A DNA stretch of 64,000 nt from Gnomoniopsis sp. IMI 355080 (GCA_027946555.1 JAPEVC010000138.1:1-64000); one strand, 5' to 3'; numbered from the stretch's first letter, positions 14,101 through 26,555 are shown. Made by a program: numbers and translations. Notes: generated by a model from the sequence alone, not told the origin.

Positions 14101-17100
14101 GCAGTCTGACATATCTGGGGGAGTACGGGGGCGGGGGGCTGTCATTGCATGTTATTGGCTTTCACTAGAAGATGTCAAAATCACCGAACTTGAATCAAGA
14201 TTTCAAGCCACAACATTACGAGGTTGATGTGCCAAATGCAGTGCGTATCTGGAGCCATCAATCAGGTCCTCGTGCGCTGTTTGCACTTGAACACATGGCC
14301 ACTTTGATTATGATAGCATTTGCTGTTGATATTCACCATGAAGCAAGGAGCGAAAGCGAAGAACCATGTAGCATAGAAACCACGGGCAGTCCTAGCGACG
14401 AAGCCAGCTAGGGGCTGGTTGGGCTTAATCTTATGCATGAGTATTTGCACACAGCTGCCATACTAATCAAAACCTTGAAAGCCTAGGAAAACGGCAAATG
14501 ATTAAAATCTGTAGTCAAAAGCAATCAGAATATCGCCAAACACCTCCGGGCCTCATGGTCGTTTTCTTACCTAAGTACTCCAAGTGAGCAAGAAAGATAC
14601 CTATACTCCGCTTATTTTCTGAAAACATCAGGCTTGTCAATACTGCCAGCCGAGGACAACATTCTTCCGCGTTCACCAGTGTTGTACTGTTTCTCCGAGT
14701 CAGAAGTGGTACGTTGATGCCCGACACAGCTTGGGTAGAATACAGGCGATTCGTGTCCTACTGCACATCGATAACATCTGTGGCATTGTACACATAGTTA
14801 TGATCAAATCGGATGCTGCAGGTGATGCGAGAAAATCCCTCACTCGTAATTAGTGCGCCTCTGCAATTGTATTTGCCTGCTCAGCCGAGGCTCATAGTAA
14901 ATAGGCCCTCGCACACTGTGGGCAGTCTCAGTCCTAGTGGACCTGTTCTTCTACAACATCAGCAGCCGTGCCAGGTGGGTGCGCCCTCCATGAAAGGATT
15001 CGAGACCTTGGGTACAGAACTTGTTGCTGGGGAAAATTTACCCGAGGCTGTTCCTATCGCTTTGAGCGACTCTTCGGTAGCCTAGTTTCATGACCGGCCT
15101 CGTTCGCCTCTGCTCAGGATTTACTTAGGTACAAGGAGGCGACTCATATATACGCGGTTGCCGCTTGAAATCCTCGAGTGAACTGCGATTGCTAGCTCAG
15201 TAGTAATTGTTATAGCGACTGGCTTCAAAAGAGACATGGAATCGACTCGCTTGCTTTGGAATTATTGTATTTTGGGAGCTTGTTTATCAGGTCACATCAA
15301 GAACACAACTGACAAGGCTTTTGGCAACCCTATGATCATTTACATTAAAAGAGGCTTGTACTTTGGATATATCGTACAGCCCTGCAGATTTCTATATAAG
15401 CATTTTATATGAACCTTTTTAGCAACAAGACACCCAGGGACAAATTCCATGAAGCTGCTTGCATCAGCAATTGAAACTTCTGTATGTCATATATAATTGT
15501 TCATCACTCTGAATCTTTTATTTGGCACCTGCATGAATAGTATATATAGTCCACGGATGCGAAATGTTGATGGCATGAGGGCGGGTGGTGTGAGCAAGGC
15601 TGCCAGGTAAACCAATTCATGGCAAGGCTGAAAACAGGATTGTGTGGGCATCCAGTTGCCCCACTCCCCTTGAGTGCAGCCAAAACAGGGGTATCATACT
15701 TCCATTTCCAAATCGACCACCAAAATGGCCGCGGCGCAATTTTTATGCTTTATTTTGCCGTAACAAAAGGTCAGTCAACAAGCGGCCCTACATGGCGTGG
15801 GGTGACAACATCCACCCATTCAAGCGTCGAATGAATTCTGAACCATCTCCCAGGCCTATCGTAAAGACTGACAGGCTCAAGTTTCTTGTCCCTCTAAGCT
15901 ATCTCAGGGTACCGAGCTCTCATATCAAAGTGTCAATGAGCTGATCAGAGAATTGACACGCCGACGGTTCTCATCTTACCGGACAGCCAGATTTGAAGCC
16001 ATGCGAAGAGGGCAGACGCCTGCAGACTATTCGAGGAGAGAAAGCTTCCCTGGCGCAACGTTATTGCTCCACGTTGCATTTTCGACGATGCGCGGGCTGC
16101 GATCATGAACTGCTTTGTGGCCCCTGGAGAGTAACGCAGAATGAGGTCACGCAAGATGAATGACGCGCGAGAAGAGTTGAGCTGTTACTGTAGAGAGAGA
16201 TTGCTAGGACTGATGCAATGGAAAATATGGCAGAGGGCGGCGAGAGTGAATAAGGGAACGCTCACAGAATGAGATAGGACGGGAAGGAAGGTGCCGCCGC
16301 ATTATTAAGATAAGTCACCAAGATAAGTCACCAAAGAAAGCCCTTGCTAATTGGCCTTGCGGATCGCGGTAGTTGCTGAGGTGCCGCAAAACATTTTTTG
16401 TCTTTTTGCGCTGGCTGAAGGTGTGCCGTGGTGTGCCAGCGCGTTGAGGTTCATCGTTGTCAAAGTTCCCTCGTTATTCAATCCACGAAGCCCAAAGACC
16501 ATGTTCTTAACAAGATCTGAGGGCTTTTCGCAAATCTCGTATATCTTGAACATCCCCCACAAGCATGTAGAACGTGCAAGCCTAGACGGCCCTCACCACA
16601 CCTTTTCGGCTCCAAGCGAGTCCAACGCACCAATGGAGACTCGCAACACCATCTGCGAGACATGAATCATGAAACTGTGAATTTGGCACCGCCTGCCGAC
16701 TTCCAGACCATCCGGCTGATGAAACAATATGCTAGTGGTCGCTGATGTCGATCTTTCGAAACTGGCCGGACACTTCCGAGTGTGGCAGGTGTCAGCAAGG
16801 ATACAAGTCCGAACATCAGATGTGCATTGGCAGACAATCTTGGAACTTGAGACGAACGGCGAGTTCTCCGCAATAGCCTCTGAGTATGATCGTCAAGTCA
16901 GATCCAGTCCTTCATTATCTCGATCACGAGTAAGGTCGAGCAAGTCCCTCTCTTGAGCGTGGTATATATCCCCGAAGAAACTTTCCTCTCCTTCCTGCAG
17001 CGTCTTGTCCTCTAACCACCACACTCTTTTCAAACACTCGTTATCAGTCCAGCGGACTTATCCATCATTTCAACCCAAATAACCGTTATTAATACTTAGG

Positions 17101-17133
17101 CAGTGCCTTTTACTTTCGACTCAACTAGTCAAA
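5198..17133. other. Gene-poor region, about 12 kb
   Basis: I see no gene here that I can support on either strand. Open frames stay below about 155 codons and read like chance. The first kilobase above 5197 probably holds the leader and promoter of the C2H2 gene. Noted inside it: an 11-G run at 7068-7078, a TACCTACCTAGGTA element at 7639-7652, a possible broken coding stretch at 8536-8688, a 9-bp-arm palindrome at 12200-12220, a 13-bp tandem repeat at 16308-16333, and a TATA box at 16963 belonging to the next gene. Base composition looks broadly like the rest of the window, so it is not an obvious heavily RIP-mutated block. Possible contents are non-coding RNA, decayed repeats or genes with many tiny exons. 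Confidence 0.5.
16963..16969 (+). promoter_or_regulatory. TATA box of the secreted 8-Cys protein gene
   Basis: TATATAT lies 165-171 bp upstream of the ATG at 17134. A pyrimidine-rich stretch (CCTCTCCTTCC and following) begins about 20 bp downstream, a typical fungal transcription start context. No other TATA-like sequence is closer to this gene. Confidence 0.55.
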
Positions 17134-17818
17134 ATGCAGTACACTATCACTGTCGCTATGCTCGCCGGCCTCACCGGCGTCCTCGCTGCCGGCAACAACG
17201 TCCAGACCTTTACTGGTGACTTGGGCGGTGCCGCACCCCCAGTCATTGAGGATAACACCTCTGACCGCCCTTTCTCCGTCAACGGCGCCACCTTTTTGAA
17301 CAAGGGCGCCGCTCTCCAGCGCAGCTGTGCTGTTCAGCACAATGCTTGCAGCGCCGTCGCCAATAGTGGTAGCGCCGACATTGCTGTGTCCGATTGTGAT
17401 GCACAGGGTATGTCTCTCTCACATACATACACAAGACACCTCCGTTCAAGGCTAGGTCCCAATTCATGGCTAACACTTCCACACCATAGAGGACGACTGC
17501 AACGCCGCTGCTGGTGCTGCCAAGAAGCGCGCCGCTCTCGACTTCGGTGACTGCGCCAACCCAGCTATCGAGTTTGCCCCTCAGGCTGACCGTGGCAACG
17601 CTGATGCCTTTGCCGCCGTCGACCAGACCGACTTCAACCACGGCTCGGCTAACAACATCAACGTCATCTCCGGCTTCATCTGCTCGCAGCTCGCCAGCAG
17701 CTGTAATGCTGCCCAGGATGCCGTTGATGCTTGTGACGATGCTCAGGCTGCCGCTAATGGCTTGTCGGGCCAGGATGCTGCCGATGCGTTTAACAACGCT
17801 CTTGGAGTCTCTGCTTAA
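17134..17818 (+). CDS. Secreted 8-cysteine protein, two exons (17134-17407, 17490-17818)
   Basis: Predicted 200 residues. The N-terminus MQYTITVAMLAGLTGVLAAG is a clear signal peptide, with cleavage expected near residue 19. One intron of 82 bp (GTATGT...CATAG) joins the frames exactly. The mature part has eight cysteines (65, 72, 88, 95, 113, 156, 163, 173), a lysine-rich KKR at 103-105 that could be a Kex2 site, and many Ala/Asp/Asn residues. The first half (TFTGDLGGAAPP, DRPFSVNG, LQRSCAVQHNAC) resembles a family I recall from ascomycete secretomes that has no proven activity. The ATG follows a TATA box and a pyrimidine-rich leader, which supports this start and strong expression. It could be a cell-wall or effector-like protein; the sequence does not decide. 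Confidence 0.85.
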
Positions 17819-18701
17819 GTGGGAGGTGAAGGAAGCTTGTAGATAAGCGTCTATATTTAACATATTAATACTATTTCCTTTGTTCTTCAGCAAAGAGTGA
17901 GGTAGTGTAAGTGCCTGCAAAGCCACCAAGTTACATCATGACCATTTCCCAGACTCAGAGAGGAAATAGTAGGATCTAGTCGTCAAGCGTCCCCAGGTGA
18001 AAGTAGCCTGATTACACTTGAATAAATTCGAGAGAACGTAGATGACTGTATGTGACAGTAGCGGGATTTGATAAAATTAGGCACGTACCCTCCATTAGCT
18101 GCTTTTATAGATGCAGCCTGCCTGGAAGAGAAAAATGACTGCTTTATGGGGTTCTTTGTTGATCTATGGATGCAGGATTCAGCCCTCACTCAGGATTGGA
18201 GAGTGAAAGGCTCTGTCACGTTCGACAAGCGATTTGACTCCATAGATAGCAGCTGGAAGGCGCTCTTTTTCGATTACAAAGAAGAGGGCTGAGATACCTT
18301 AGATAGGCAGGCAGGCATTCGTGAGTTGTCCCTGAAGTAGATTTCGGACTCAAGCTGTTCTGCACTGAACTCTAATGGTACTTCTATCCTTGGCCTCGCT
18401 GCTCGAGCAATCCCACACCCTCGAAAACTTCTCACTTGATTGTCTCGAGTCGCAACTGGCCTATCCTGACAGTGAACCGCATCTAAGCCTTCCGATAGAG
18501 TTAACCGGTGATCACTGTTTCTGCCAAGTAGCTTCCTTGATATTGGGTTCGGTTTCCATCAATTTGCATCCTCTCCCAAAGTTGGTCGCAACTTCTACCT
18601 ATCCCAATTCTTTGAGACCACGCAACTTTCTTGATCATCTCATAAGACCACTACTCACCCTCAGCCTCTCGAAACCCAGGATTCATCAACAAGCTTTCAC
18701 G
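17819..18701. other. Intergenic, 0.9 kb
   Basis: Terminator region of the secreted protein and promoter/leader of the BTB gene. The last 150 bp before 18702 are pyrimidine-rich, as expected for a fungal 5' leader. An open frame runs into the BTB gene from 18375, but its upstream part has no BTB-like content. I see nothing else. Confidence 0.5.
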
Positions 18702-19978
18702 ATGCCACCCTCCAAAGGACCCGAGCAGTTGCGCTTCGACGGTAGCAGCGTTGTCCAGAGCACATTGAAGTGAGTACAGCGAAGCAGTGCCAACATCAAC
18801 TGCGACATTTGCTGACAATCTTACTATCAAACAGGCTTCTGGAGAGCGGAGACTTTGCCGATGCCACTGTAGTCTGTGGCGATCGAACTTGGAAGGTTCA
18901 TAGAGCGGTTCTGGCCTCTCGAAGCACGTGGTTCAAGAAAGCGCTGTGTGGCAGCTTCAAGGTCTGTTGGAGCCCCTCAACATTGCGGTCTCGTCATATG
19001 AACTCGGTGGAAACACTGAAGAATTCTTTTCATGCGAGTCAAGCATCTTTCGGCTCCATCTGCTGTGACGAAAATGGGAATGAACTAACAGATGCACCAC
19101 AGGAGGCCCAAACCGGCGTGATCAACATGCGCGAGCAAGACCCTTCTCATATCGACTATGTCTTGCGCCACATCTATGGTGAAGGTAGATTTCGACTAGA
19201 ACTATTCTCATACAAATGTTGAAGATGAAGGCTAATCATTACCTTAGACATCGCTGCCTCCGCCACGAAAGAAAAGAAACCGGGCGTGTTTTGTGCTCAC
19301 TTGTTCGCTGTTGCCGACTTTTTTGATCTCGAAGGGCTTCGAACTGATAGCCTGCGCGCCCTTGTCAGATACCTCGACGGCATACTCCTGATTTGCTCCA
19401 GTAATTCCTCCACCGATGAACACGCAACACTGCTAGATCTCGCCGAGCTATGTGAGGCGGTCCGAGCTACTTACGACTGGACAGGTTATTTGGATTCGCC
19501 CGTTCAAGGCTCGTTCGTCTCTTTGTTCTGGGTGATAGGTACCAAGCTGGTCGAGAAAGGCGAAATTTCCACCTTGCTAGGCGACTGCCATCCATTCACT
19601 GTTGACCTGATGAAGACCATGGCCGCCGGAGCCTGTCATATCGAGAACCCATGGCTGCTAACTTCTATGGACGGACGCAAAAAGCCGTGTGAAAAAGTCA
19701 GGGTGCCTTCTGAGAAAGTCAAGAAGCCTTACCCGAAAAGCAGTTTCACCCTCTCAACCACTTCAGTTCTCCCACGCAGAAAAAAGGTGTCATCTCGCGC
19801 AGCGACGACTCTGAAGGTCCAGTGCTCACGTTGTGACCGAAAACTCGACAGTGTACGTGATAGGCTGTTCTACAACAGTGTGGACGAAAAACACAAAGAA
19901 CGACAATGGTGCAAGACATGCGCCTTGAAGATGATCGAGGACAATACGTTTCCGTGGAGGCCTCAGAATCACGCATAA
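18702..19978 (+). CDS. BTB/POZ domain protein, four exons (18702-18769, 18835-18961, 19103-19184, 19248-19978)
   Basis: Predicted 335 residues. The BTB fold is visible after intron 1: LLESGDFADATVVCGDRTWKVHR, then LASRSTWFKKAL, the usual D-x-x-V, H+xVL and S-x-x-F signature for homodimerisation and cullin-3 or transcription-factor contacts. After intron 3 the BTB core continues with HLFAVADFFDLEGLR and helices. The C-terminus is Lys/Ser-rich and ends with two CxxC pairs (CSRCDRK and CKTCALK) that could bind zinc. Introns 1 and 3 have clear GT/AG sites. Intron 2 (18962-19102, 141 bp) is a multiple of three and has no in-frame stop, so it could be retained. I treat it as an intron because the frame inside it is not BTB-like and CTAAC sits near its 3' end. 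The target pathway is unknown. Confidence 0.8.
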
Positions 19979-20326
19979 CTTACGATTCTCAGCTGGTGCC
20001 AGACATTGTATCGAGGTATAAGTAGTCTCGAGAGGCATCACTCGTCTTGACGCACCGACACAGAGCTGCCGGTTCCTTCTGGAACAAATTCACAAAAAAT
20101 TGATGGACATGAGCATTGGGCTGCAGTATCCCTCGGTACTCGAATTGTGCCTTGGAGATGGATTTATGCTATGGAGAAGAACCAGGGTGAGATGCTACTT
20201 CGTCTCGTGTATTTTACCGAATTCTACCAAAATCGTTAATTTATCCATGCATCTCGAGCACTTCACTGCGATCACTACCAGTCCACTTAAAACGTTACAG
20301 CCCGCCCCAATGTCACAAGCACAGGT
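19979..20326. other. Convergent 3' spacer
   Basis: It separates the end of the BTB gene (+) from the end of the OPT transporter (-). It should carry both polyadenylation signals. No coding content is seen. Confidence 0.5.
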
Positions 20327-23183
20327 CTAATTCCAGGTACTGGGCCCAAACGTCTCCCCATCCGCCACAGTCAAAGGGATCGCCGCGCCGTTATTGTCCA
20401 AGTTGTTGAACGCATTGGTGATGTTGGGGTTGCCATCGGCAGGCGGGTTCATGAACCACTGTGGAGGGTTGACCTTTTGCGGCAAGATCAAAGCGAAGAA
20501 GATGATCAGCGTCGAAATGTATAATCCGGTGTCGAGTCCCGCAGACGTGATGTAATTGTACTTGGCCCACCAGCCCTTGAACCTCCTCTTCAGAAAACCA
20601 TTGAAAAAGATCCCAACCGCGCCCCAGCAAAGGTAGATGTACACCGTGGCAGGGGGGATCTGTCCCGATCCGCCAAAGATGAGAGGCCAGTGCAGATACC
20701 GGATCGACGAGCGGGGGAAACGCCGCGCTGCAAACCAGGTGACTACAGGCAAGAGGGCACCCAGAAGCCAGTACCACTGCAGGGAGCTGTAGATGCCGCC
20801 GGCGCCGAAGATGCGGCCAGGGCCAATGACACCCCAGACGACGGAGGCGGTGAAAAAGACGGAAGCGCCTGGGCAGGTGTAATTGTTTGGCTGATCAGCA
20901 TCACAGATACCGGGGATGGTGCCAAGGGCCCAATTAAAGACGGCGACTTGGACGATGCAGGACCACAGGCAGGCGGAGACTTGGGCGGTAAAGGTGACGC
21001 GCGGCTGGAGTTATTTGATTAGTTAGATGTACTATAGACGATTGGGAATAGGAGGAGACTCACAGGGACTTTGAGATAGTGGCCGAACTTCATGTCTTGT
21101 AGGAAGTAGAGCGCCTGGGCCATGGTGATGTACCCATATGTCTTGAACAGCATCATTGCAATGGGTCGCCCGGGAAGCATGTATCCCACAATGAACTCCG
21201 TCAGCACGTTGAGGCCAAGCTGGGTATTGGTGATGCCCTGCACCATTCCAATGGGGACAAGGAAAACAATGGCGATGAGCATCGCAATGATCAGCGCCCA
21301 CCAGGTCATATGGGTATCCCAAACGAGGATTGTGACCAACGACAGTGCAAACAGAACGATGAAGAGTCCATAGTACCACCAATTCGGTGTGTCCGTGTAC
21401 TTCTTCATCATTTTGAGGTGAACATCAGCATCCTGATTGCGGGCCAGCTTTCCTCGCTCCCAGATCTCTGCACCGTGGAAGATGGCTGTGTGCACAATGA
21501 CAGAGGAGAGAGCTCCAAAGGACACCCCGTATGTGAGGGAGAAGAATACTCCGAGGAACAATGGCGAATAAGCCTTGTACGCGGATACATCGAGGGTCTT
21601 TTGCGGTGTCAAAATCTGTGTGACATTGTACGCGCTTCCCGTGTTGTCGAACGAGTGTGTCTAGGAGGAGTCAGTCATGTTCTACATCCGACGTACTTGG
21701 GTATAGGAATCGGGCCACTTACGCTCGCGATGGGCAAGTACTGTACCCACCATGTGTTTGTATAAAATACGCCAAGACCGGTGATCAAGAAGAAAATGAT
21801 CACACCAATCAGCGTATTGACGATGGAGAACAAGGGATAGGGCAGAGGGCTGCCGACAAAGGCGGTCATGATCGTCCAGTCGAATGTGATGGGGAGCTAT
21901 AGCATGGTCAGTGATGACGATGTGAATCAAGTAAGGTTGAAAGCGCTCACCAGACCAAAACCAGCGACGTTTCCAAAGATCTGGTTCACGACCATGTTGT
22001 TGGGTGCGATCCATGGTATCCAATCGAAATACGTAAGACCCTGTGCGATGAATCCGGGAAACCAATACCAAACGAAGCTACCAAGGAAGACGTAGAGAAA
22101 ATACCGATATCTTCCGATAGACCAACCATTCGTCTCGGCAGGGTTCGCAGGCGTGTGGTCATGCAAGGTGTACATGAGAGTGGTGTTGGCCAAGGTCTGA
22201 GGCCAAATCATCGCAGCAGGCCAGATCAAGAATCGCCTCACAATACCAGCCATGCCGAAGCCAAGGCACTGCGTGGTCAGCACGAGCAGCATTTGGAAAC
22301 CCCAGCCAAAGTTCTGCTCGTAGAAGACCTGCTGTGCCAGAAGGACGTCGGTAGCGTAAGCCACGCCTCCTTGGATGGAGACGTTGGCCATCATGACGAT
22401 CACGGCATGTTCCTTGATATTGAAAGGGCCCGGATTAAGGTTCCACTTGAGCCCAAAGGTGTGGAACTCGTGATTGGGAAGGACCTTGACCGCAATAAAA
22501 TTAGTACTCATAAGCTGCCTTGTCTACAACCAGGCTCGAGATGACATACCCTTGCGCAGAAGCATCCCACCGGATAGGCCAGGAGCTGGACGACATATAC
22601 ATAAATATTGATTGATGGGTTTCGCAGCGAGAAGAGGAGGTTCACGGCCGATACGACTGTCGTTGCGATCATGCCAATGACCCATGCCTTCAAGCAGGAC
22701 CAACGTTAGCACTTGGTGAAAAAAAAAGTCACTCTGGTCCAATCACCATTTGCTTACTCGAATGGTATTCGCAGGCATGTCCTCGTCGTAATTGCGGACG
22801 GAAGCTCGCACTTCGAAATAAGGAGAGTCCTCCTCGAGCAAGGCATGTTCGAAATTGGCTTTCTTCTCAAGATCGTCGGTATCGGCGATTCTATTCGCAG
22901 CATCCTATACAACAACTTTGTTATTACGGAACTCCAGTACTACTCGAGAGACGGGGGATGAATATACAATCGTGTCATAGTCCAAGTTGTAGTCCCATTT
23001 ATGAGTCTTCTTGAACTTCTTCAACTGGTCCACGCTTGAACTGATGCCACTTTCGTCCAGAGTGCTATTGGGAACAGTCTTTCCATCTACGTCATATTGA
23101 GGGGTCGCGTGTGGCCCGGCTTCCTCAATGACGGGGTTGTCAGTCTGTCGCCGGATAAACGGCTTTCTCAGATTGAAAGGCAT
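20327..23183 (-). CDS. Small oligopeptide transporter, OPT family, seven exons
   Basis: Exons on the minus strand: 23183-22968, 22904-22758, 22687-22550, 22484-21951, 21896-21723, 21660-21064, 21004-20327. All six introns are 54-70 bp GT-AG and keep the frame, giving 827 residues, the usual OPT length. OPT proteins are proton-coupled plasma-membrane importers of tetra/pentapeptides, and some carry metal chelates or glutathione. Visible family wording includes NPGPFNIKEHAVIVMMANV and NAxT-like GVAYATDVLLAQ, followed by about a dozen hydrophobic spans to the C-terminus. The hydrophilic N-terminus of about 120 residues is acidic, as usual. The second in-frame Met (23183) is chosen because the first (23207) adds only eight residues. 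A TATA-like AT run lies about 100 bp upstream. A role in peptide-nitrogen uptake is inferred. Confidence 0.93.
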
Positions 23184-24768
23184 ATTTGCCGTGGAGCAAA
23201 ATGTCAATGCTAGGAGGTTGTTCGAGAACGAGCCTTCGCGAGCAGGGGGGCGCGTGGAATGCTGGGGATCATGATCATAAATATATATTTTCAGATAGAT
23301 AAAGTCGTACGTACTATGTCATCGAAGTTCGAACTGCCCTCCTCGAACTCAACTGTCGCACTAGTGTATTTGACGAACATAACAGGCATACTTTCCGTGG
23401 ATGTTCGATAAGGTGATCCGGGCCACCAATGACAGCTTGGCAAACCAGGCTCGCTCAGCCGCTGCCTGCACCACTGCAACGTCGACATGTTAAGCTTCAC
23501 AATCGTGGACATGGTCTAGCTCTAAACGCGGAAGCGCCTCCGCCACCACGCTAGGTAGAAGTTGGAAGCGACTTGAAGGAAGAGGGCCAATTTGTACACA
23601 AGTTCTTCGGCTCGACGAATAGGCGGTGGGCACAGGCCTGCTCGCCTAATCAGCCTGAACGCCTCACCAACAACAGCAAGATAGGCTTCCCAACCTACCT
23701 GCCAAGAAGAGAATGGATGGATTGAAATTGTCGACATGAGAACGCCAGAGGATTTCACTAGTAAGGATACGATGCACCATGCGATTCGGACGGATCCAGC
23801 AACTCGGGAACATGGAGGTCGGGATCTACTGCCAAACCGAGTCTAGCTCTCCATCGTGATGGAATTTGGTGTGAGGGAATGACAGTGACCTACTACTGGT
23901 GGTCAGTTGGTTTGGAACGAAGTGGCAAATGGCTGCAAATTATAACAACAGCTGTTCTGCGTACGCGAACTCTGTGTAATTAATAAATTTTTCGACAGGA
24001 CAATGTCGAGCTTGCTTGGGTAGCATAACAAACCAGGCAAGGGATGGCGGAAAGACAATTGACCTACCCCTCATTCTTGACACGCATCCACAATCCGGAA
24101 TTGATTGTTGCCGCTTGATCTCCGAGCAAGTGACGAGAATGCTAGAAGATGTAGAATATCCCAATTGCCTCCTTTGAAAGAGCCTGTTACGAATTCAACT
24201 GCACGGAAAAATTGACAGGATTTGAGCATTTGCAACGTAAGCAATTTTAGCCACATCCATGAATATTCCAAGCTTGTTTTGGTCCTTTGACAAAAGCAAT
24301 GGCGGTCTCTCAGCGACCTGCGGACCGAATAAACATCACCCTTGGCGGACCTCGGAAGAGGTTTCATATGGTCCAACGCGCGAGCAAATTCTACACTGCA
24401 TATAGGACACCCGTATGTGTAATTTAGGAACCTAAATGCACCCGTAATTGTTCCCACTACACTAATAACCTGTGCGAGTCTCGATCTGCGGTGGGTTCTC
24501 ACATTGGCGACTCAAGAATTTGCGCATTTTTCTACTTACATACGGACAAGTCATTTGGTGTTTCCTGTTGATAGATAGGCAGATAAGACCATATGTCCAA
24601 TTCATGTAAGTGCTATGAACATGTCTTTGAAGTATTTACAAAAAAACAAGAGTTTTGGACCTTAACAAAAAGTCTAGATTGGAATGGAAATGCAATCTTG
24701 AAAGGCAAGAGGCGACTCTGTCCTATGCCTCCATCTCCACGTCGTCTCCACGTTGTCTCTGAGCCAAT
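23184..24768. other. Intergenic, 1.6 kb
   Basis: Promoter of OPT (-) on its left and terminator of the GH7 gene (-) on its right. Two minus-strand frames (23512-23291, 73 codons; 23758-23522, 78 codons) start with ATG but match nothing I recognise and have no supporting splice pattern. A 143-codon frame at 24502-24071 begins with GTG and has no family features. I do not annotate any of them as genes. Confidence 0.45.
23278..23290 (-). promoter_or_regulatory. AT-rich TATA-like element upstream of the OPT gene
   Basis: An ATATATAT run read on the minus strand, about 95-107 bp upstream of the chosen ATG at 23183. It lies next to a GATCATGATC palindrome. The distance fits a core promoter, but the element is not confirmed. 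Confidence 0.4.
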
Positions 24769-26555
24769 TTAGTAGGTCGATCCGATGGGCCCGAACTTGA
24801 TGTTCGAATAGACGACAGTAGCAGATCTGCATGTCATGTCAGCAATTGTTCCATCGAAATTAGAGACTTGAACTCGCTTACGCAGATGCAGACTCAACAT
24901 CAGCAGGAACACCGCTAGTCGTGGCGCAGGTGCCACGGCCTTTGCCGGGCGAGGATGCGTCGGCATCGGTAGGGTAAGTGGAGTCGAGCCAAAGCATGTT
25001 GGAATAGTGCTAGACCACAGTGTCAGTGTGCTTGAAACTTTCTAAGTCGGGAGAGACCGCGTATGAAGACTTACATCATCCCACAGCGACATGACCAGCA
25101 CCATGTTCTGGGAGCCAGCAGCCATCTGGGCCAAGCCTCCCTTCTCGCTAAAGACATCAGTGTCGTTGAACTCGGTCTTCTGTGCCTTGCACATATCCGT
25201 GGTGATGCTGTTGTAGCCCTCCAGAGTAGGCCAGGTTGAGTTGGGTTGCTGAATCTTGACGCCGTTCTGGATGTAGTACTGCTTGATCTCGCTAATGCTG
25301 CTGCCGGAGCCAACGAACTGCGTGACGACGGTGAACTTGCTGCTGGTATCGACGGTCAATCCTGAGCCGTAAAAGTCCTTGTTGCCCATTCTGTACGGGT
25401 TCCAGTCACATCCATCGGGGTCGCAGTCGCCAGCATAGCGGGTGGATGAGTAGGTGCCTCCACAGTCGTCGCCACTGCAGCTGTGCTGGCCGGGGGTCTC
25501 GCACGGGTGAGGTGTGAAAGCCATGCCCATCGAGTTGGCCTCCCAAACGTCCATCTCTGTGCAGCAGGAGCCCGTTCCTCCAACACCAGCATTCGCGTCG
25601 TTGCTGGACGGCGTCCATCCCTCCACATTGCCCTGAAGAAATGTCAACATCATTCCCACATAATACCGGATGAGTAGAGATTGGGGGTGGAATACTGACC
25701 AGGCCGTTGATGAACTTGAGATCACGAGGGCACTGGCTGTCGCAGTAGCCCGTACCGTACTTGGCGCCAGCCGTGTTTGTGGGGTACTTGGCCATACCAC
25801 CATCGGCGTCCATGGCGACGAAGTATAATGCACCGTTTAGACCGCACTGCGCATCGAAATTAGTCACCGTCATGCGTATCGATAGAATTGTATAGTGCAT
25901 CATAGCATGCGACTTACAGGAAGCTTGCTGAGATCGACATCAAAGGCAAACTCGTTGCCAATGAGGTTGAACTCGTGGTATTTGGTGGCAGAGTCCATCA
26001 GGTAGAGACGGCTACCAATGTTCTTGCCAGAGCTTTGCGTCACAAATTGCAGAGAAAGAGAGTTTCCACTGGCTTGAACGCCATAAGTACCGGAGTAGTC
26101 AGCTCCATCCAACACACAGTTGGCGGCGCAAGTCTTGTCGTCCGGGCAAAGCGTGGCGTCCCAGGTGTTTCCAGTGTAGCCTAAGTTGAGCCTAATTAGT
26201 TTCCGATTGAACTTTTCAGTACAGGTTGTCTTTCATGTTGACAACACCCTACTGCCGCATGAGATTGGAAGGACTTTCGCAAAGCAACGTACAGTTTGTG
26301 TAACCGGTCTTGTTGTGAACCCAGCGCCAGTTGGCGTCTGCCAAGATATATCAGCATTTGTGCAAGCCACTCCAGCTCTTGATACTTCTCGAACGTACCG
26401 ATGACCACTTCACCAGCATTCGTGGTGCAGCTCGATGGGGATGTGCAGGACTGCCAGCTCATCGAAGGGTGTGTCTCGGTCTGTTGGGTGCCAACGCCTT
26501 GGGCGCTGGCTCCTGCTGCCAGCAGGCTGCTTGCCAAGAGGGTCTTGCTGATCAT
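24769..26555 (-). CDS. GH7 cellobiohydrolase, catalytic domain only, seven exons
   Basis: Exons: 26555-26399, 26337-26293, 26180-25918, 25846-25700, 25632-25075, 25009-24882, 24826-24769. All junctions keep the frame, giving 451 residues. GH7 enzymes act on the reducing ends of cellulose chains (retaining mechanism, outside the cell). The signal peptide is residues 1-18, followed by QGVGTQQTETHPSMSW, the typical mature start. The catalytic motif EMDVWEAN places the nucleophile at E230, the assisting Asp at D232 and the acid/base at E235. Many cysteines for the expected disulfides are present (GSCCTEMD, CDPDGCDWNPYR). The protein stops after GPIGSTY at the end of the catalytic core, with no linker or CBM1. 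Length and loops look more like CBH1 than a GH7 endoglucanase; that subtype is inferred. A TATA box lies 86 bp upstream. Confidence 0.95.

Noticed and set aside
17279..17929. 216-codon minus-strand open frame
   Set aside because: Opposite the secreted 8-Cys protein; no own features.
24071..24502. 143-codon minus-strand frame downstream of the GH7 gene
   Set aside because: It begins with GTG, has no family features and lies in the terminator region.
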